The notes beneath the pieces were generated by a model. It made no database searches, was not told where the DNA came from, and saw only the letters and a program-made list of their open reading frames with translations. A DNA stretch of 64,000 nt, from assembly GCF_004364325.1 (NCBI RefSeq), contig NZ_SOCP01000029.1:22368-86367 (forward strand), given 5' to 3'. The DNA comes from Actinophytocola oryzae. Lineage in GTDB: Bacteria; Actinomycetota; Actinomycetes; Mycobacteriales; Pseudonocardiaceae. The position numbers were made by a program, and so were the translations under genes. Below, in pieces: positions 57,066-64,000 of this stretch (positions are counted from its first letter, which is position 1; each line of letters begins with the position of its first letter).

Positions 57066-57572
57066 CTAGTCTGCCGCAGGCTCCGGCCTGCCGGGCTGCT
57101 CGCCTCCCCGCGCGTCGCCGTATACCCGCTTCGGGACCATCACCTTGCGCCGAAAGACGCACACGACGGTCCCGTCCTGCTTGTAGCCGCGGGTCTCGAC
57201 GTACACCACGCCCCGGTCGTCCTTCGACTTCGACGGGGTCTTCTCGAGCACCTCGGTCTCGCCGTAGATCGTGTCGCCGTGGAAGGTCGGCTTCACGTGC
57301 CGCAGCGACTCGACCTCGAGGTTCGCTATCGCCTTGCCGGAGACGTCCGGGACGGACATGCCGAGCAGCAGCGAGTAGATGTAGTTGCCCACGACCACGT
57401 TCTTGCCGAAGTCCGTCGTGTTCTCGGCGTAGTTGGCGTCCAGGTGCAGCGGGTGGTGGTTCATCGTGAGGAGGCAGAACAGGTGGTCGTCGTACTCGGT
57501 GACCGTTTTGCCCGGCCAGTGCCTGTAGACCGCGCCGACCTCGAACTCCTCGTAGTACCGGCCGAACTGCAC
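57066..57572 (-). CDS. MaoC-like hot-dog-fold dehydratase
   Basis: The 168-residue protein starts at GTG 57572, six bases after AAGGAGG; the longer in-frame start at 57590 would include that site. It has MNHHPLHLDANYAENT, with the Asp and His of MaoC hydratases, and VVVGNYIYSLLLGMSVPDV. MaoC-type enzymes hydrate enoyl-CoA or act on related beta-hydroxyacyl substrates. The length and NHHPLH motif match the mesaconyl-CoA hydratase/MaoC dehydratase group. It is divergent from the corA leader. Confidence 0.92.
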   Translation of the reverse strand: MQFGRYYEEFEVGAVYRHWPGKTVTEYDDHLFCLLTMNHHPLHLDANYAENTTDFGKNVVVGNYIYSLLLGMSVPDVSGKAIANLEVESLRHVKPTFHGDTIYGETEVLEKTPSKSKDDRGVVYVETRGYKQDGTVVCVFRRKVMVPKRVYGDARGGEQPGRPEPAAD

Positions 57573-57621
57573 GTGGGACCTCCTTGTCACGTCCGGACGG
57601 GGCCAGTTTGGTCAGGTGGCG

Positions 57622-57627
57622 TATCCT
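57622..57627 (+). promoter_or_regulatory. Candidate -10 for the corA transcript
   Basis: TATCCT (TANNNT) would give a transcript with a 5' leader of about 220 bases before corA, containing the small ORF and hairpins below. No matching -35 was identified. Confidence 0.35.
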
Positions 57628-57671
57628 CGACAACTGGTGTGTGAGTGAACCCGCACCCTTTGACCCGAGGA

Positions 57672-57743
57672 GGTGAGGACGCGATGAGCGACCCGCATAA
57701 CCATGCCGGCGGCACCGGTCGCAGTAGCACCCGCGTCCTCGTC
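57672..57743 (+). promoter_or_regulatory. Stem that can sequester the leader-ORF ribosome-binding site
   Basis: GAGGACGCG at 57675-57683, directly before the ATG of the 25-codon ORF, is perfectly complementary to CGCGTCCTC at 57732-57740 inside that ORF. Three more pairs (two G-U) extend the stem to 57672 and 57743. Further downstream GGTTCC (57780-57785) and GGAACC (57835-57840) can enclose a second structured domain just before the corA ribosome-binding site. Confidence 0.55.
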
Positions 57744-57761
57744 GGAGGGGTCACCCGCTAA
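57684..57761 (+). CDS. Putative 25-residue leader peptide upstream of corA
   Basis: An ATG with GAGGAGGTGAGG upstream opens a 25-codon frame ending in TAA: MSDPHNHAGGTGRSST then RVLVGGVTR. It lies 94 bases before corA on the same strand. The product has no helix or signal features. Its start region pairs with its own coding sequence, so translation of this ORF could change folding of the downstream leader. Leader ORFs control several bacterial magnesium transporters, but the mechanism here is speculation. Confidence 0.5.
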   Translation: MSDPHNHAGGTGRSSTRVLVGGVTR

Positions 57762-57855
57762 AGCAGCAGGTCCCCGCTTGGTTCCACGACGGACGCTCCA
57801 GCGCCGCCCGACAGTGGCGCGTCGTTGTCCCGACGGAACCTAGTTGGAGGTCACC

Positions 57856-58935
57856 ATGCCCGCGATCCCCTCGCTCGGCAACTTGAGAGGCCGTTCCAAC
57901 CGGCGGAACCAGAACCACCAGGTGCACGCCGAGGACCTCACGCACGTGGTCGACTGCGCCGTGTACGTCGACGGCGAGCGGCTGCCCGGCCAGTGGTCGC
58001 CGGTCGACGCCATCAGCGAGTGCAGGCGCAGGCGCGAGGGCTTCGTGTGGATCGGGCTGTACGAGCCCGGCGAGGAGCAGCTGCAGGGCATCGCCGAGGT
58101 GTTCGGGCTGCACGAGCTGGCCGTCGAGGACGCGGTGACCGCCCACCAGCGCCCCAAGCTCGACCGGTACGACGAGACGCTGTTCATGGTGCTCAAGACC
58201 GTCAGGTACATCGAGCACGAGTCGCCGACGACGGCCAACGAGATCGTCGAGACCGGCGAGATCATGGCGTTCCTCGGCAAGCAGTTCATCGTGACGGTGC
58301 GGCACGGCAGGCATTCCGGGCTGCAGGAGCTGCGCGAGGAATTGGAGGCGGCACCGGAGCGGCTCGGCATCGGCCCCGCCGCGGTGCTGCACGGCATCGC
58401 CGACCGGGTCGTCGACTCGTACCTGGCGGTCAGCGCGGCCTTCGAGAACGACATCGACGTCATCGAGGCGTCGGTCTTCGCACCCCGCTCCCCCATCGGC
58501 GCCGAGCAGATGTACCTGATGAAGCGGGAGATCCTCGAGCTGCGCAGGGCCGTGATGCCACTCGCCGTGCCGCTGCGACGCCTCGCCGAGGGCTACACGC
58601 CGCTGGTGCCGGAGCAGGTCCGGTCCTACTTCCGCGACGTCGACGACCACCTGACGACGGTGTCCGAGCGCGTCGCGAACTTCGACGAGCTGCTGACCAC
58701 CCTGGTCGACGCCACGCTCGCGAAGATCTCCCTGCAGCAGAACACCGACATGCGCAAGATCACCTCGTGGGCCGCGATCATCGCGGTGCCGACCATGGGT
58801 GTCGGGATCTACGGCATGAACTTCGACTACATGCCCGAGCTGCACTGGCGGTTCGGCTATCCGCTCGTCATGTGCGTCATCGTCGCCGCGTGCCTGGTCC
58901 TCTACCGGATCTTCCGCCGCAACCGATGGCTGTAG
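57856..58935 (+). CDS. corA: CorA-type magnesium/cobalt transporter
   Basis: The 359-residue protein has a large cytoplasmic N-terminal domain (FVWIGLYEPGEEQL, EDAVTAHQRPKLDRYDETLF) and a long helical region. Two C-terminal membrane helices follow, with the signature YGMNF between them and the family-typical TSWAAIIAVPTMGVGIYGMNF start. It ends in a basic FRRNRWL tail. CorA is a pentameric Mg2+ channel. TTGGAGG lies five bases before the ATG. It is preceded by a roughly 220-base structured leader with a small ORF. Confidence 0.95.
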   Translation: MPAIPSLGNLRGRSNRRNQNHQVHAEDLTHVVDCAVYVDGERLPGQWSPVDAISECRRRREGFVWIGLYEPGEEQLQGIAEVFGLHELAVEDAVTAHQRPKLDRYDETLFMVLKTVRYIEHESPTTANEIVETGEIMAFLGKQFIVTVRHGRHSGLQELREELEAAPERLGIGPAAVLHGIADRVVDSYLAVSAAFENDIDVIEASVFAPRSPIGAEQMYLMKREILELRRAVMPLAVPLRRLAEGYTPLVPEQVRSYFRDVDDHLTTVSERVANFDELLTTLVDATLAKISLQQNTDMRKITSWAAIIAVPTMGVGIYGMNFDYMPELHWRFGYPLVMCVIVAACLVLYRIFRRNRWL

Positions 58936-59007
58936 CTGGCCGGCGCGTACCGCAGGCCAGCGTCCCGCAGGTGGTCAACCGTTCGTTCCTGTCGAGGGAG
59001 GTTTCCC

Positions 59008-59130
59008 ATGCCCAAGCTGTTCGCCAACCCGCGTTTCTGGATGATGACGTTCGTCGTGATGTGGCTCGCCGTGATCACGGTGCTCATCGCCATGGGGTCC
59101 GACATCGCCCCCGACTCGGCGGCCCGCTAG
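59008..59130 (+). CDS. Small single-helix membrane protein (40 residues)
   Basis: An ATG with GGGAGG seven bases upstream opens 40 codons: a basic N-terminus (PKLFANPRF), one helix (WMMTFVVMWLAVITVLIAM) and an acidic end (SDIAPDSAAR). It follows corA by 72 bases and may be cotranscribed. Its stop shares CTAG with the stop of the opposing type VII substrate gene. Coding is supported by the ribosome-binding site and clean helix; function unknown. Confidence 0.6.
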   Translation: MPKLFANPRFWMMTFVVMWLAVITVLIAMGSDIAPDSAAR

Positions 59131-60182
59131 TCGTCGCCGCCGATCACCGGGGTGCTGGCCTTCTCCGGCTTGCCGAAGATGTCCTGCGGGTTGCCCACCA
59201 CGCGGCTGCGCGACTTGTGGTCGTGGTCGCCGCCCTGGCCCTGACCGGCACCCATGGCGCCCATCGGCATCATGGGCATCCCACCGGACCGTGACGTCCC
59301 CGGACCTGACGCCGCGGCTGCCGCGGCGGGGGCCGGGGCGCTCGAGGTCGGGGCCTGCTCGCCTGCCACGGTGTAGTTGCCGGACGTCAGCGGGCTCGCC
59401 GAGGCGGCAGCCGCACCGAGCCCAGCGCCACCACCGCCGGCACCGGTGCCGAAGCCGCCACCCGCACCGAGTCCCGCGCCCGCGTCGGCCGACTCCGTCG
59501 ACACGTCCGGCGGCGGCGTGCCCGTGTCCGGGGCGGGGACCGACGGCGGCACCGGCACGGACCAGTTCTCCGACGGGTAGGTGTGGGCCATGGTCACCCT
59601 GCCGAAGGTGTCCTCGCCCTCGGCGCCCTCGCACAGCTGCACGAACCCCTCGAGGATCTGGCGCACCGCCTCGAACAGCTCCTTGGTCGGGCGTTGCATG
59701 AGGTCCAGGTACTCGCGGGCCCGCGCGTCGCCCTGGACCGGCAGCGTCATGGCGCCGGAGACGGTCGCCGCGGTCTCCGACATGACCGTGGCCAGCTCCA
59801 TGACGATCTCGCGGATGCTGTCCGCGGTCTTGTCCAGCACGTCGGCCATCGCGGTCATCGCGTCGGCCAGGTCGTTGCCCGCCAGGCCGACGCGCTGCAT
59901 GTAGGCGATGAACGACTCGGCCGCCTCGCCGTCCCACGCGGCGTCGAGCTTGCCGAGCGGCTTGTTCAACGCGTCGGTGACCTGCTCGACGCCCCCGCCG
60001 ACCAGGCGCCAGCGGTCGGCCTCGGCGTGCATGTCGCTCCAGCGGCCGACCACGGGGGCGAAGTACTCCTCGACCGGGTCGGCGATGCCGAGATGGCGCG
60101 CGAGCCGCGACAGGTAGTCGAGCTGGCTCGCGATCCGGCTCTCGATGTCCTTGCCGTCCGGGGCGACGGCGGCCGCGGTCAC
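59127..60182 (-). CDS. Type VII secretion WXG100/PPE-like substrate
   Basis: The 351-residue protein has a helical N-terminal half with a WDG turn (LDAAWDGEAAESFIAYMQ, a variant WXG) between long helices. A Gly/Ala/Pro-rich C-terminal half follows, with GGGFGTGAGGGG and MPMMPMGAMGAG stretches, ending in an acidic segment. This resembles EspB/PPE-type ESX substrates with a disordered tail. It overlaps the EspC-like gene upstream by four bases and lies next to eccB, which supports secretion by this locus. Confidence 0.82.
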   Translation of the reverse strand: MTAAAVAPDGKDIESRIASQLDYLSRLARHLGIADPVEEYFAPVVGRWSDMHAEADRWRLVGGGVEQVTDALNKPLGKLDAAWDGEAAESFIAYMQRVGLAGNDLADAMTAMADVLDKTADSIREIVMELATVMSETAATVSGAMTLPVQGDARAREYLDLMQRPTKELFEAVRQILEGFVQLCEGAEGEDTFGRVTMAHTYPSENWSVPVPPSVPAPDTGTPPPDVSTESADAGAGLGAGGGFGTGAGGGGAGLGAAAASASPLTSGNYTVAGEQAPTSSAPAPAAAAAASGPGTSRSGGMPMMPMGAMGAGQGQGGDHDHKSRSRVVGNPQDIFGKPEKASTPVIGGDD

Positions 60183-60490
60183 CGCTGCTCCCGGTTGATG
60201 GTCCGCACGCTCGTCTCGTCGGCGTCCACGTAGACCTCGGTCACCTTCGTCAGGCCGTCGGCCGTCGCGGTCAGCGCCTCGACCGCGCGGGCCAGCTGCC
60301 CTCGCAGCAGCCGCGCGGCCTTGCCGTACGCGTCCGGGGTGCCGAGCTGGTCGCCGAGGCTGCCGAACGACTCCTCGGTCAGCGGGTCCACGTTCATGGT
60401 CCGCACACCCTCGGCCAGGGCGGCGGCGCTGTCCGCGCTCAGTTTCGCGTAGCCACCAAGCCAGGTGGGGTCCAACTTGATCCCGGTCAC
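60179..60490 (-). CDS. EspC-type ESX substrate (type VII secretion target)
   Basis: The 103-residue helical protein (YAKLSADSAAALAEGVRTM, AYGKAARLLRGQLARAVEAL, YVDADETSVRTI) fits the EspC-like/ESX-1 family of small secreted partners. It ends with Y-x-x-x-D followed by E (YVDADE), matching the YxxxD/E export signal. GTG 60490 is the start. It is translationally coupled to the WXG/PPE-like gene, probably as its heterodimer partner. Confidence 0.78.
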   Translation of the reverse strand: MTGIKLDPTWLGGYAKLSADSAAALAEGVRTMNVDPLTEESFGSLGDQLGTPDAYGKAARLLRGQLARAVEALTATADGLTKVTEVYVDADETSVRTINREQR

Positions 60491-60605
60491 GGAGTCACCC
60501 TTCGTCGGTCGGGGTCGCGAAACATCGATTCCGACGATAGGTGAGACGACCGGTTCCCGTCGCCGCTTTCGCGACCGGGTCAGCGAAGCTTTGCGAACAC
60601 AACCG

Positions 60606-62231
60606 TCAGCCGCCGCCGGAGTTCTGCGTCGTGGTCGGGTACTCGCCTGGGCCGAACGGGGTGGAGTCGTAGCTCTGTCTGACGTCGTTGACCGACAGGG
60701 AAGCACCGCTCGGCAGCAGTCTGATGATGTTCTCCGGCGCCGGGATCTGGTCGGTGAGCCCGAGTCCCGCCGCGGTCGCGTTGTCGGGCACGCCGTACTT
60801 CACGCCCCGGTCGGAGATCAGCACGATGTTGCCCGTGCGGAAGTCCTCCTTGGAGGTGGTCTGGCGGACGACCGCGCCGCGGCCCGGCGGCATGTAGAAG
60901 TGGTCGATGCGCACGCCGTTCGGGCTCGGGGTCGAGATCTCCACCGACTGCGGGGTGCCGTCCTGGTTCAGCTTGATGCCCGGCAGGGTCTTGCCGACGT
61001 ACACGGCCGTGCGCTCGTCCATGTTGTCGCCGGAGCCGGTGGTGCTCCAGCCGAGGCAGGCGACCGGGAAGTTCTTCGCCTCCAGCACCTCGGTCGGCCG
61101 CTCCGGGTAGGTCGAGTCGTCGATCTCCTTGAGCTGCTGGACATTCGTGATGCGGTCCGGGTTGACCGCCTCGATCTCCGCGCCGCCGGGGTCGTCGTAG
61201 AACCGGATGATGTCCGCCGTCGACTCCTTGACCGGCTGGACGCCCCCCTTGAGGAGCACGTAGTACCTGGTGCCCTCGCCCGCGAGTTCGACCTTGAACA
61301 CCGAGCCGGTCTTGGTCACGTCCGGGTTGCCGAGGTCGACGTCGGAGTCGGTGCCGCGCCCGTCGATCCCGGGGATCTTGATCTGGGCCTTCTCCGGGAT
61401 GGCGTTGAGCATCCCGGTCGTGATCACGCGTGGCTGGACGTCGTCGAGGCGCAGCCCCAGCCGGACCTCCGGTGCGTCGAGGTCGACCTTCGCGCGGACC
61501 GCGCTCGTGTTCGGCAGGTTCGCCGTGCCCGGCGTGCGGTAGACGAGGTAGGTGTCGCCGTTGGGTGCCTTCACCAGCAGCGACTGGTTCTGCTCCAGCT
61601 GCTTGCCGAGGTCCTTGACGCCGGCGACCACGGTCGTCTCGACCTTGTTCTCACTCGCCGGGTCGTTGAGGCCCTTGTTGAGGATGTACTGGTCGCAGAC
61701 CGTCCACAGCGACTCGATGCGCTGGTCCGCGCTGGGCAGCAGGTCCGGCCCGTCCGCGATGCCGACCTTCCTGCCCTTCGGGATGTCACGGAGCTGGTTG
61801 TCGTCGACGACGGTCGGCGCGGGCGCGGACTGCGTGGCCGCCGCGGCAGGCGGCTTGCCGCCCGCCCCACCGGCGCCCTGCTGCTTGTCCTGCTGCTGGG
61901 CCATGAGCAGCAGCCGCGCGGACGCGAGGTTGAACACCGGCACCAGCTTGCGGTCGGGCTTGGCGATGAGCACGTACACCTGACCGGACGGCTTGCCGAT
62001 GACGATGCCGTCCGTGGTCGGCGCCTTCGGCTGCGGCGAGAGGATCCCGAAGATGAGGAAGCCGAGCAGACCGATGGCCGCGATGCAGATCCCGACGATC
62101 GTCGCCCTGCTATGGGTGCGCATCGGGTCGTGCAGCATCACCGCGTCCTTGCGGACCAGCGCCGACTGCATCCTGCGCAGCACGAAGCGATACGCCTGGA
62201 CCTGTGACTTGGTGGTCGGTGTACTTGGCAT
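60606..62231 (-). CDS. eccB: Type VII secretion protein EccB
   Basis: The 541-residue protein has the EccB N-terminus (TPTTKSQVQAYRFVLRRMQSALVRKDAVML, read in parts) and one helix (IVGICIAAIGLLGFLIFGIL). A large extracytoplasmic domain follows with the repeats typical of EccB (LPSADQRIESLWTVCDQ, PVACLGWSTTGSGD with a Cys pair, GVKYGVPD). EccB is a core subunit of the ESX membrane complex. The ATG is 137 bases from the divergent eccE start, so the two core genes share a control region. Confidence 0.95.
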   Translation of the reverse strand: MPSTPTTKSQVQAYRFVLRRMQSALVRKDAVMLHDPMRTHSRATIVGICIAAIGLLGFLIFGILSPQPKAPTTDGIVIGKPSGQVYVLIAKPDRKLVPVFNLASARLLLMAQQQDKQQGAGGAGGKPPAAAATQSAPAPTVVDDNQLRDIPKGRKVGIADGPDLLPSADQRIESLWTVCDQYILNKGLNDPASENKVETTVVAGVKDLGKQLEQNQSLLVKAPNGDTYLVYRTPGTANLPNTSAVRAKVDLDAPEVRLGLRLDDVQPRVITTGMLNAIPEKAQIKIPGIDGRGTDSDVDLGNPDVTKTGSVFKVELAGEGTRYYVLLKGGVQPVKESTADIIRFYDDPGGAEIEAVNPDRITNVQQLKEIDDSTYPERPTEVLEAKNFPVACLGWSTTGSGDNMDERTAVYVGKTLPGIKLNQDGTPQSVEISTPSPNGVRIDHFYMPPGRGAVVRQTTSKEDFRTGNIVLISDRGVKYGVPDNATAAGLGLTDQIPAPENIIRLLPSGASLSVNDVRQSYDSTPFGPGEYPTTTQNSGGG

Positions 62232-62367
62232 TTCCGCCTCTGCAGCTCCCCACTCGCGGTACGGTTCCGCAGGATAGCCCTCCCGGCGTCGGTTGCACGG
62301 TGGTTCGTAACGAACGGCAGAATCAGGGCCGGTGGGAGCACACGGGACGAGGGGAAAGATCGAGCGG

Positions 62368-63909
62368 ATGTCGGTGAACACTCCTCCACGGCACGGCAGC
62401 GGACACACACCTCCGCCGGGCCAGCCGCCGAGACCACAGGGGCCGGGGGGACCCCAGGGTGGCAACGGCGGACGGGGCGTCCCCGGCCCGCCGAGCGGCC
62501 CGGTTCCCATGCCGCCCAACGGCGGTCCCGGTGGCCCTGGAGGTCCCGGCGGGCCGGGCGGTCCCGGTGGCGGCGGCCCCAACGGGCCCGGCGGTGGTCA
62601 GGCGAGGCCGCCCGCACAGCCGAGGCCACCGATGTCGGCGCGGCGGCGGACGCGGGGCTCGAGCCTCGGCGCGCTGCCCGTGTCGAACCTGGTCGTGCTC
62701 GAGGTCGCGTTCGCGATCGGGCTGGTCATGCTCGCGATCGACATCGACCTCGTCTACGTCGCGATCGGCATCACGGTCGTCGGGCTGCTGGTCGCGCTGA
62801 TCCGGTGGAAGGGCCGCTGGTTCACGCAGTGGATCGGCCTGACCATGCGGTACGCGTTCCGGTCGCACGCGAGGCTGTCGAAGCCGACCAAGCCGGTCAG
62901 CATCGAGGGCATCGCCGACTCCGACGCCACCCCGGTGACCGGGCCGGACGACCCGCGCGTCGCGTTGCTGCGGCTCGCGGTGCCGGACCTGGTCGTGGCA
63001 CACGGCACCGACCACGAACGGCGCCCGCTCGGGCTTTCCTGGCACGACGGCACGTGGACCGCGGTACTGCTCGTCGACCCGGCACCCGGCCTCGTGACGC
63101 AGCTCGGCGGCTCGCCGAACCTGCCGCTCGGCGCGCTCGCCCCCTGTCTCGAGGACCGCGGCGTGGTGCTCGACGCCATCCAGGTCATCTGGCACTGCTA
63201 CCCCGGCAGCGCCGCGCTGCCGCCGAACTCCCCCGCGCTCGCCTCGTACATGGAGCTGCTCGGTCCGCTGCCGGCCGCCGCACGGCGCACGACGTGGGTG
63301 GCCGTCCGGCTCGACCCGCGCCGCTGCCCCGCCGCGGTCCGCGAGCGCGGCGGCGGGGTGCTCGGTGCGCACCGAGCGCTGATCGGCGCGCTGTCCCGGG
63401 TCCGCAACGCGCTCGAGTCGCGTGGCGTGCCGACCCGCCCACTCGACCCCGACGAGCTGCTCAAGGCGGGCATCGCCTCTGCGGAGCTGACCGGCGCGCT
63501 GCAGATGCCGTCCGCGCCAGGCGACAACGGGATGGCGGCCCCGACCCCGCCGACGCCGAGGGCCAAGCTCACCGAGCGGTGGACCGGCGTGACGGTCGCG
63601 GGCATCGGACACGCGAGCTACGCGATCACCGGCTGGTCCCGGGGCAAGCCCGCGACGAGCCTCAACGCGCTGACGGGGGTGCGGGCGCTGTCGTCGACGG
63701 TGGCCGTGTCGATCTCGCCCGGCGCCGAGGACAACCAGGTCGGCATGCGCGGTCTGGTGCGGGTCAGCGCGCGGACGCCCGCCGAGCTGGAGTACGCGGA
63801 CGAGCGCCTGTCCACCATCTCAGACCGGCTCGGCATCACACTCACGCCACTGCGTGGCCTCCAGGTGGCCGGCCTGGCCGCCACCCTTCCGCTCGGGGGT
63901 AGGGCATGA
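62368..63909 (+). CDS. eccE: Type VII secretion protein EccE
   Basis: The 513-residue protein has a Pro/Gly-rich cytoplasmic N-terminus (about 1-90, many GGPGGPGG repeats). Two adjacent helices follow (LVVLEVAFAIGLVMLAIDID and LVYVAIGITVVGLLVALIRW), then a large C-terminal domain typical of EccE. It is the peripheral subunit of the ESX membrane complex. ATG 62368 is preferred; an in-frame start at 62332 would add 12 residues. It runs divergently from eccB. Confidence 0.9.
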   Translation: MSVNTPPRHGSGHTPPPGQPPRPQGPGGPQGGNGGRGVPGPPSGPVPMPPNGGPGGPGGPGGPGGPGGGGPNGPGGGQARPPAQPRPPMSARRRTRGSSLGALPVSNLVVLEVAFAIGLVMLAIDIDLVYVAIGITVVGLLVALIRWKGRWFTQWIGLTMRYAFRSHARLSKPTKPVSIEGIADSDATPVTGPDDPRVALLRLAVPDLVVAHGTDHERRPLGLSWHDGTWTAVLLVDPAPGLVTQLGGSPNLPLGALAPCLEDRGVVLDAIQVIWHCYPGSAALPPNSPALASYMELLGPLPAAARRTTWVAVRLDPRRCPAAVRERGGGVLGAHRALIGALSRVRNALESRGVPTRPLDPDELLKAGIASAELTGALQMPSAPGDNGMAAPTPPTPRAKLTERWTGVTVAGIGHASYAITGWSRGKPATSLNALTGVRALSSTVAVSISPGAEDNQVGMRGLVRVSARTPAELEYADERLSTISDRLGITLTPLRGLQVAGLAATLPLGGRA

Positions 63910-64000
63910 GACACCTTCTGTCAACCTCAGGCCGCTGTGGGCGGTTGAAGGGCCTTGGAGCGGTTGCGAATGTGAATGTTCTCGTCGTAGCGGACGCCTT
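63910..64000. other. Intergenic end of window
   Basis: No coding sequence, RNA gene or repeat was recognised in the last 91 bases; the window stops before the next gene. Confidence 0.6.

Noticed and set aside
57634..57855. M-box (ykoK) magnesium riboswitch before corA
   Set aside because: The conserved M-box blocks I remember were not found in the expected order; only short resemblances such as GGTGAGG are present.
1..64000. CRISPR arrays, rRNA, tRNA and insertion-sequence transposases
   Set aside because: No regularly spaced repeat-spacer arrays, rRNA/tRNA signatures or transposase motifs were recognised by eye; a tRNAscan or IS search could still find something missed.

Overview
The window is high-GC actinobacterial chromosome, most likely from the order Pseudonocardiales (Saccharothrix, Lentzea, Actinosynnema or a relative; the genus is a guess). 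The evidence is the base composition, frequent GTG and TTG starts, and long synteny with mycobacterial housekeeping loci recalled from memory. The nudC / potassium channel / adnB-adnA / ATL / kinase / moeZ / DUF3152 / TetR / DUF3107 / ferritin-like / rhlE / beta-propeller run matches M. tuberculosis Rv3199c-Rv3212. The RNase H-phosphatase / zinc-ribbon / Nif3 / CobC-like operon matches Rv2228c-Rv2231c.

Layout. 1-6146 (minus strand): a type IV secretion/conjugation-like operon (small pilin-like protein, PrgI-like membrane protein, VirB4-like ATPase, TrbL-like membrane protein, and a membrane-anchored protein cut by the window edge). 6147-7029: a regulatory-looking AT-richer gap, then the RNase P RNA gene. 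7315-10938: a four-gene operon joined by stop/start overlaps. 11105-16488: AraC regulator with DUF2000, a Tat-exported beta-carbonic anhydrase, a Nudix remnant, an LMW-phosphatase/fructosamine-kinase pair, SURF1 and CobD. 16535-26514: NudC, an M16 peptidase pair, DUF2207, a zinc peptidase, a potassium channel and an SMP-30 protein. 26511-34674: AdnAB helicase-nuclease, an alkyltransferase-like protein, and flotillin with an NfeD-like partner. 34723-36951: an ECF42 sigma factor with two DGPF proteins and a divergent promoter pair. 37038-49123: pirin, kinase, MoeZ, DUF3152, TetR genes and RhlE. 49225-57572: hydrolases, a TetR/SRPBCC divergon, a RecB-like nuclease, MarC, PHP, PH-domain, Nudix, DUF2332 and MaoC genes. 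57684-59130: corA with a structured leader and a tiny upstream ORF. 59127-63909: a type VII secretion locus (two ESX-type substrates, eccB and divergent eccE).

The most striking feature is a family of intergenic repeats of about 120-145 bp. Six clear copies and one relic lie in this window. Each carries paired actinobacterial DnaA boxes (TTGTCCACA, usually 19-20 bp apart), then a conserved TANNNT promoter-like hexamer, then an invariant GC-rich hairpin. Five of the six start just downstream of a gene's stop codon, in the same orientation as that gene. They could titrate DnaA, encode a family of small structured RNAs, or be non-autonomous mobile elements; the sequence alone does not decide.

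Other points of note: matching divergent ECF42-type promoters (TGTCGA, 16 bp, CGTC) on a 13-bp inverted repeat, one of which faces a small gene that runs into a repeat copy; a 25-codon ORF upstream of corA whose ribosome-binding site can be sequestered; and a possible ATC start for rhlE.
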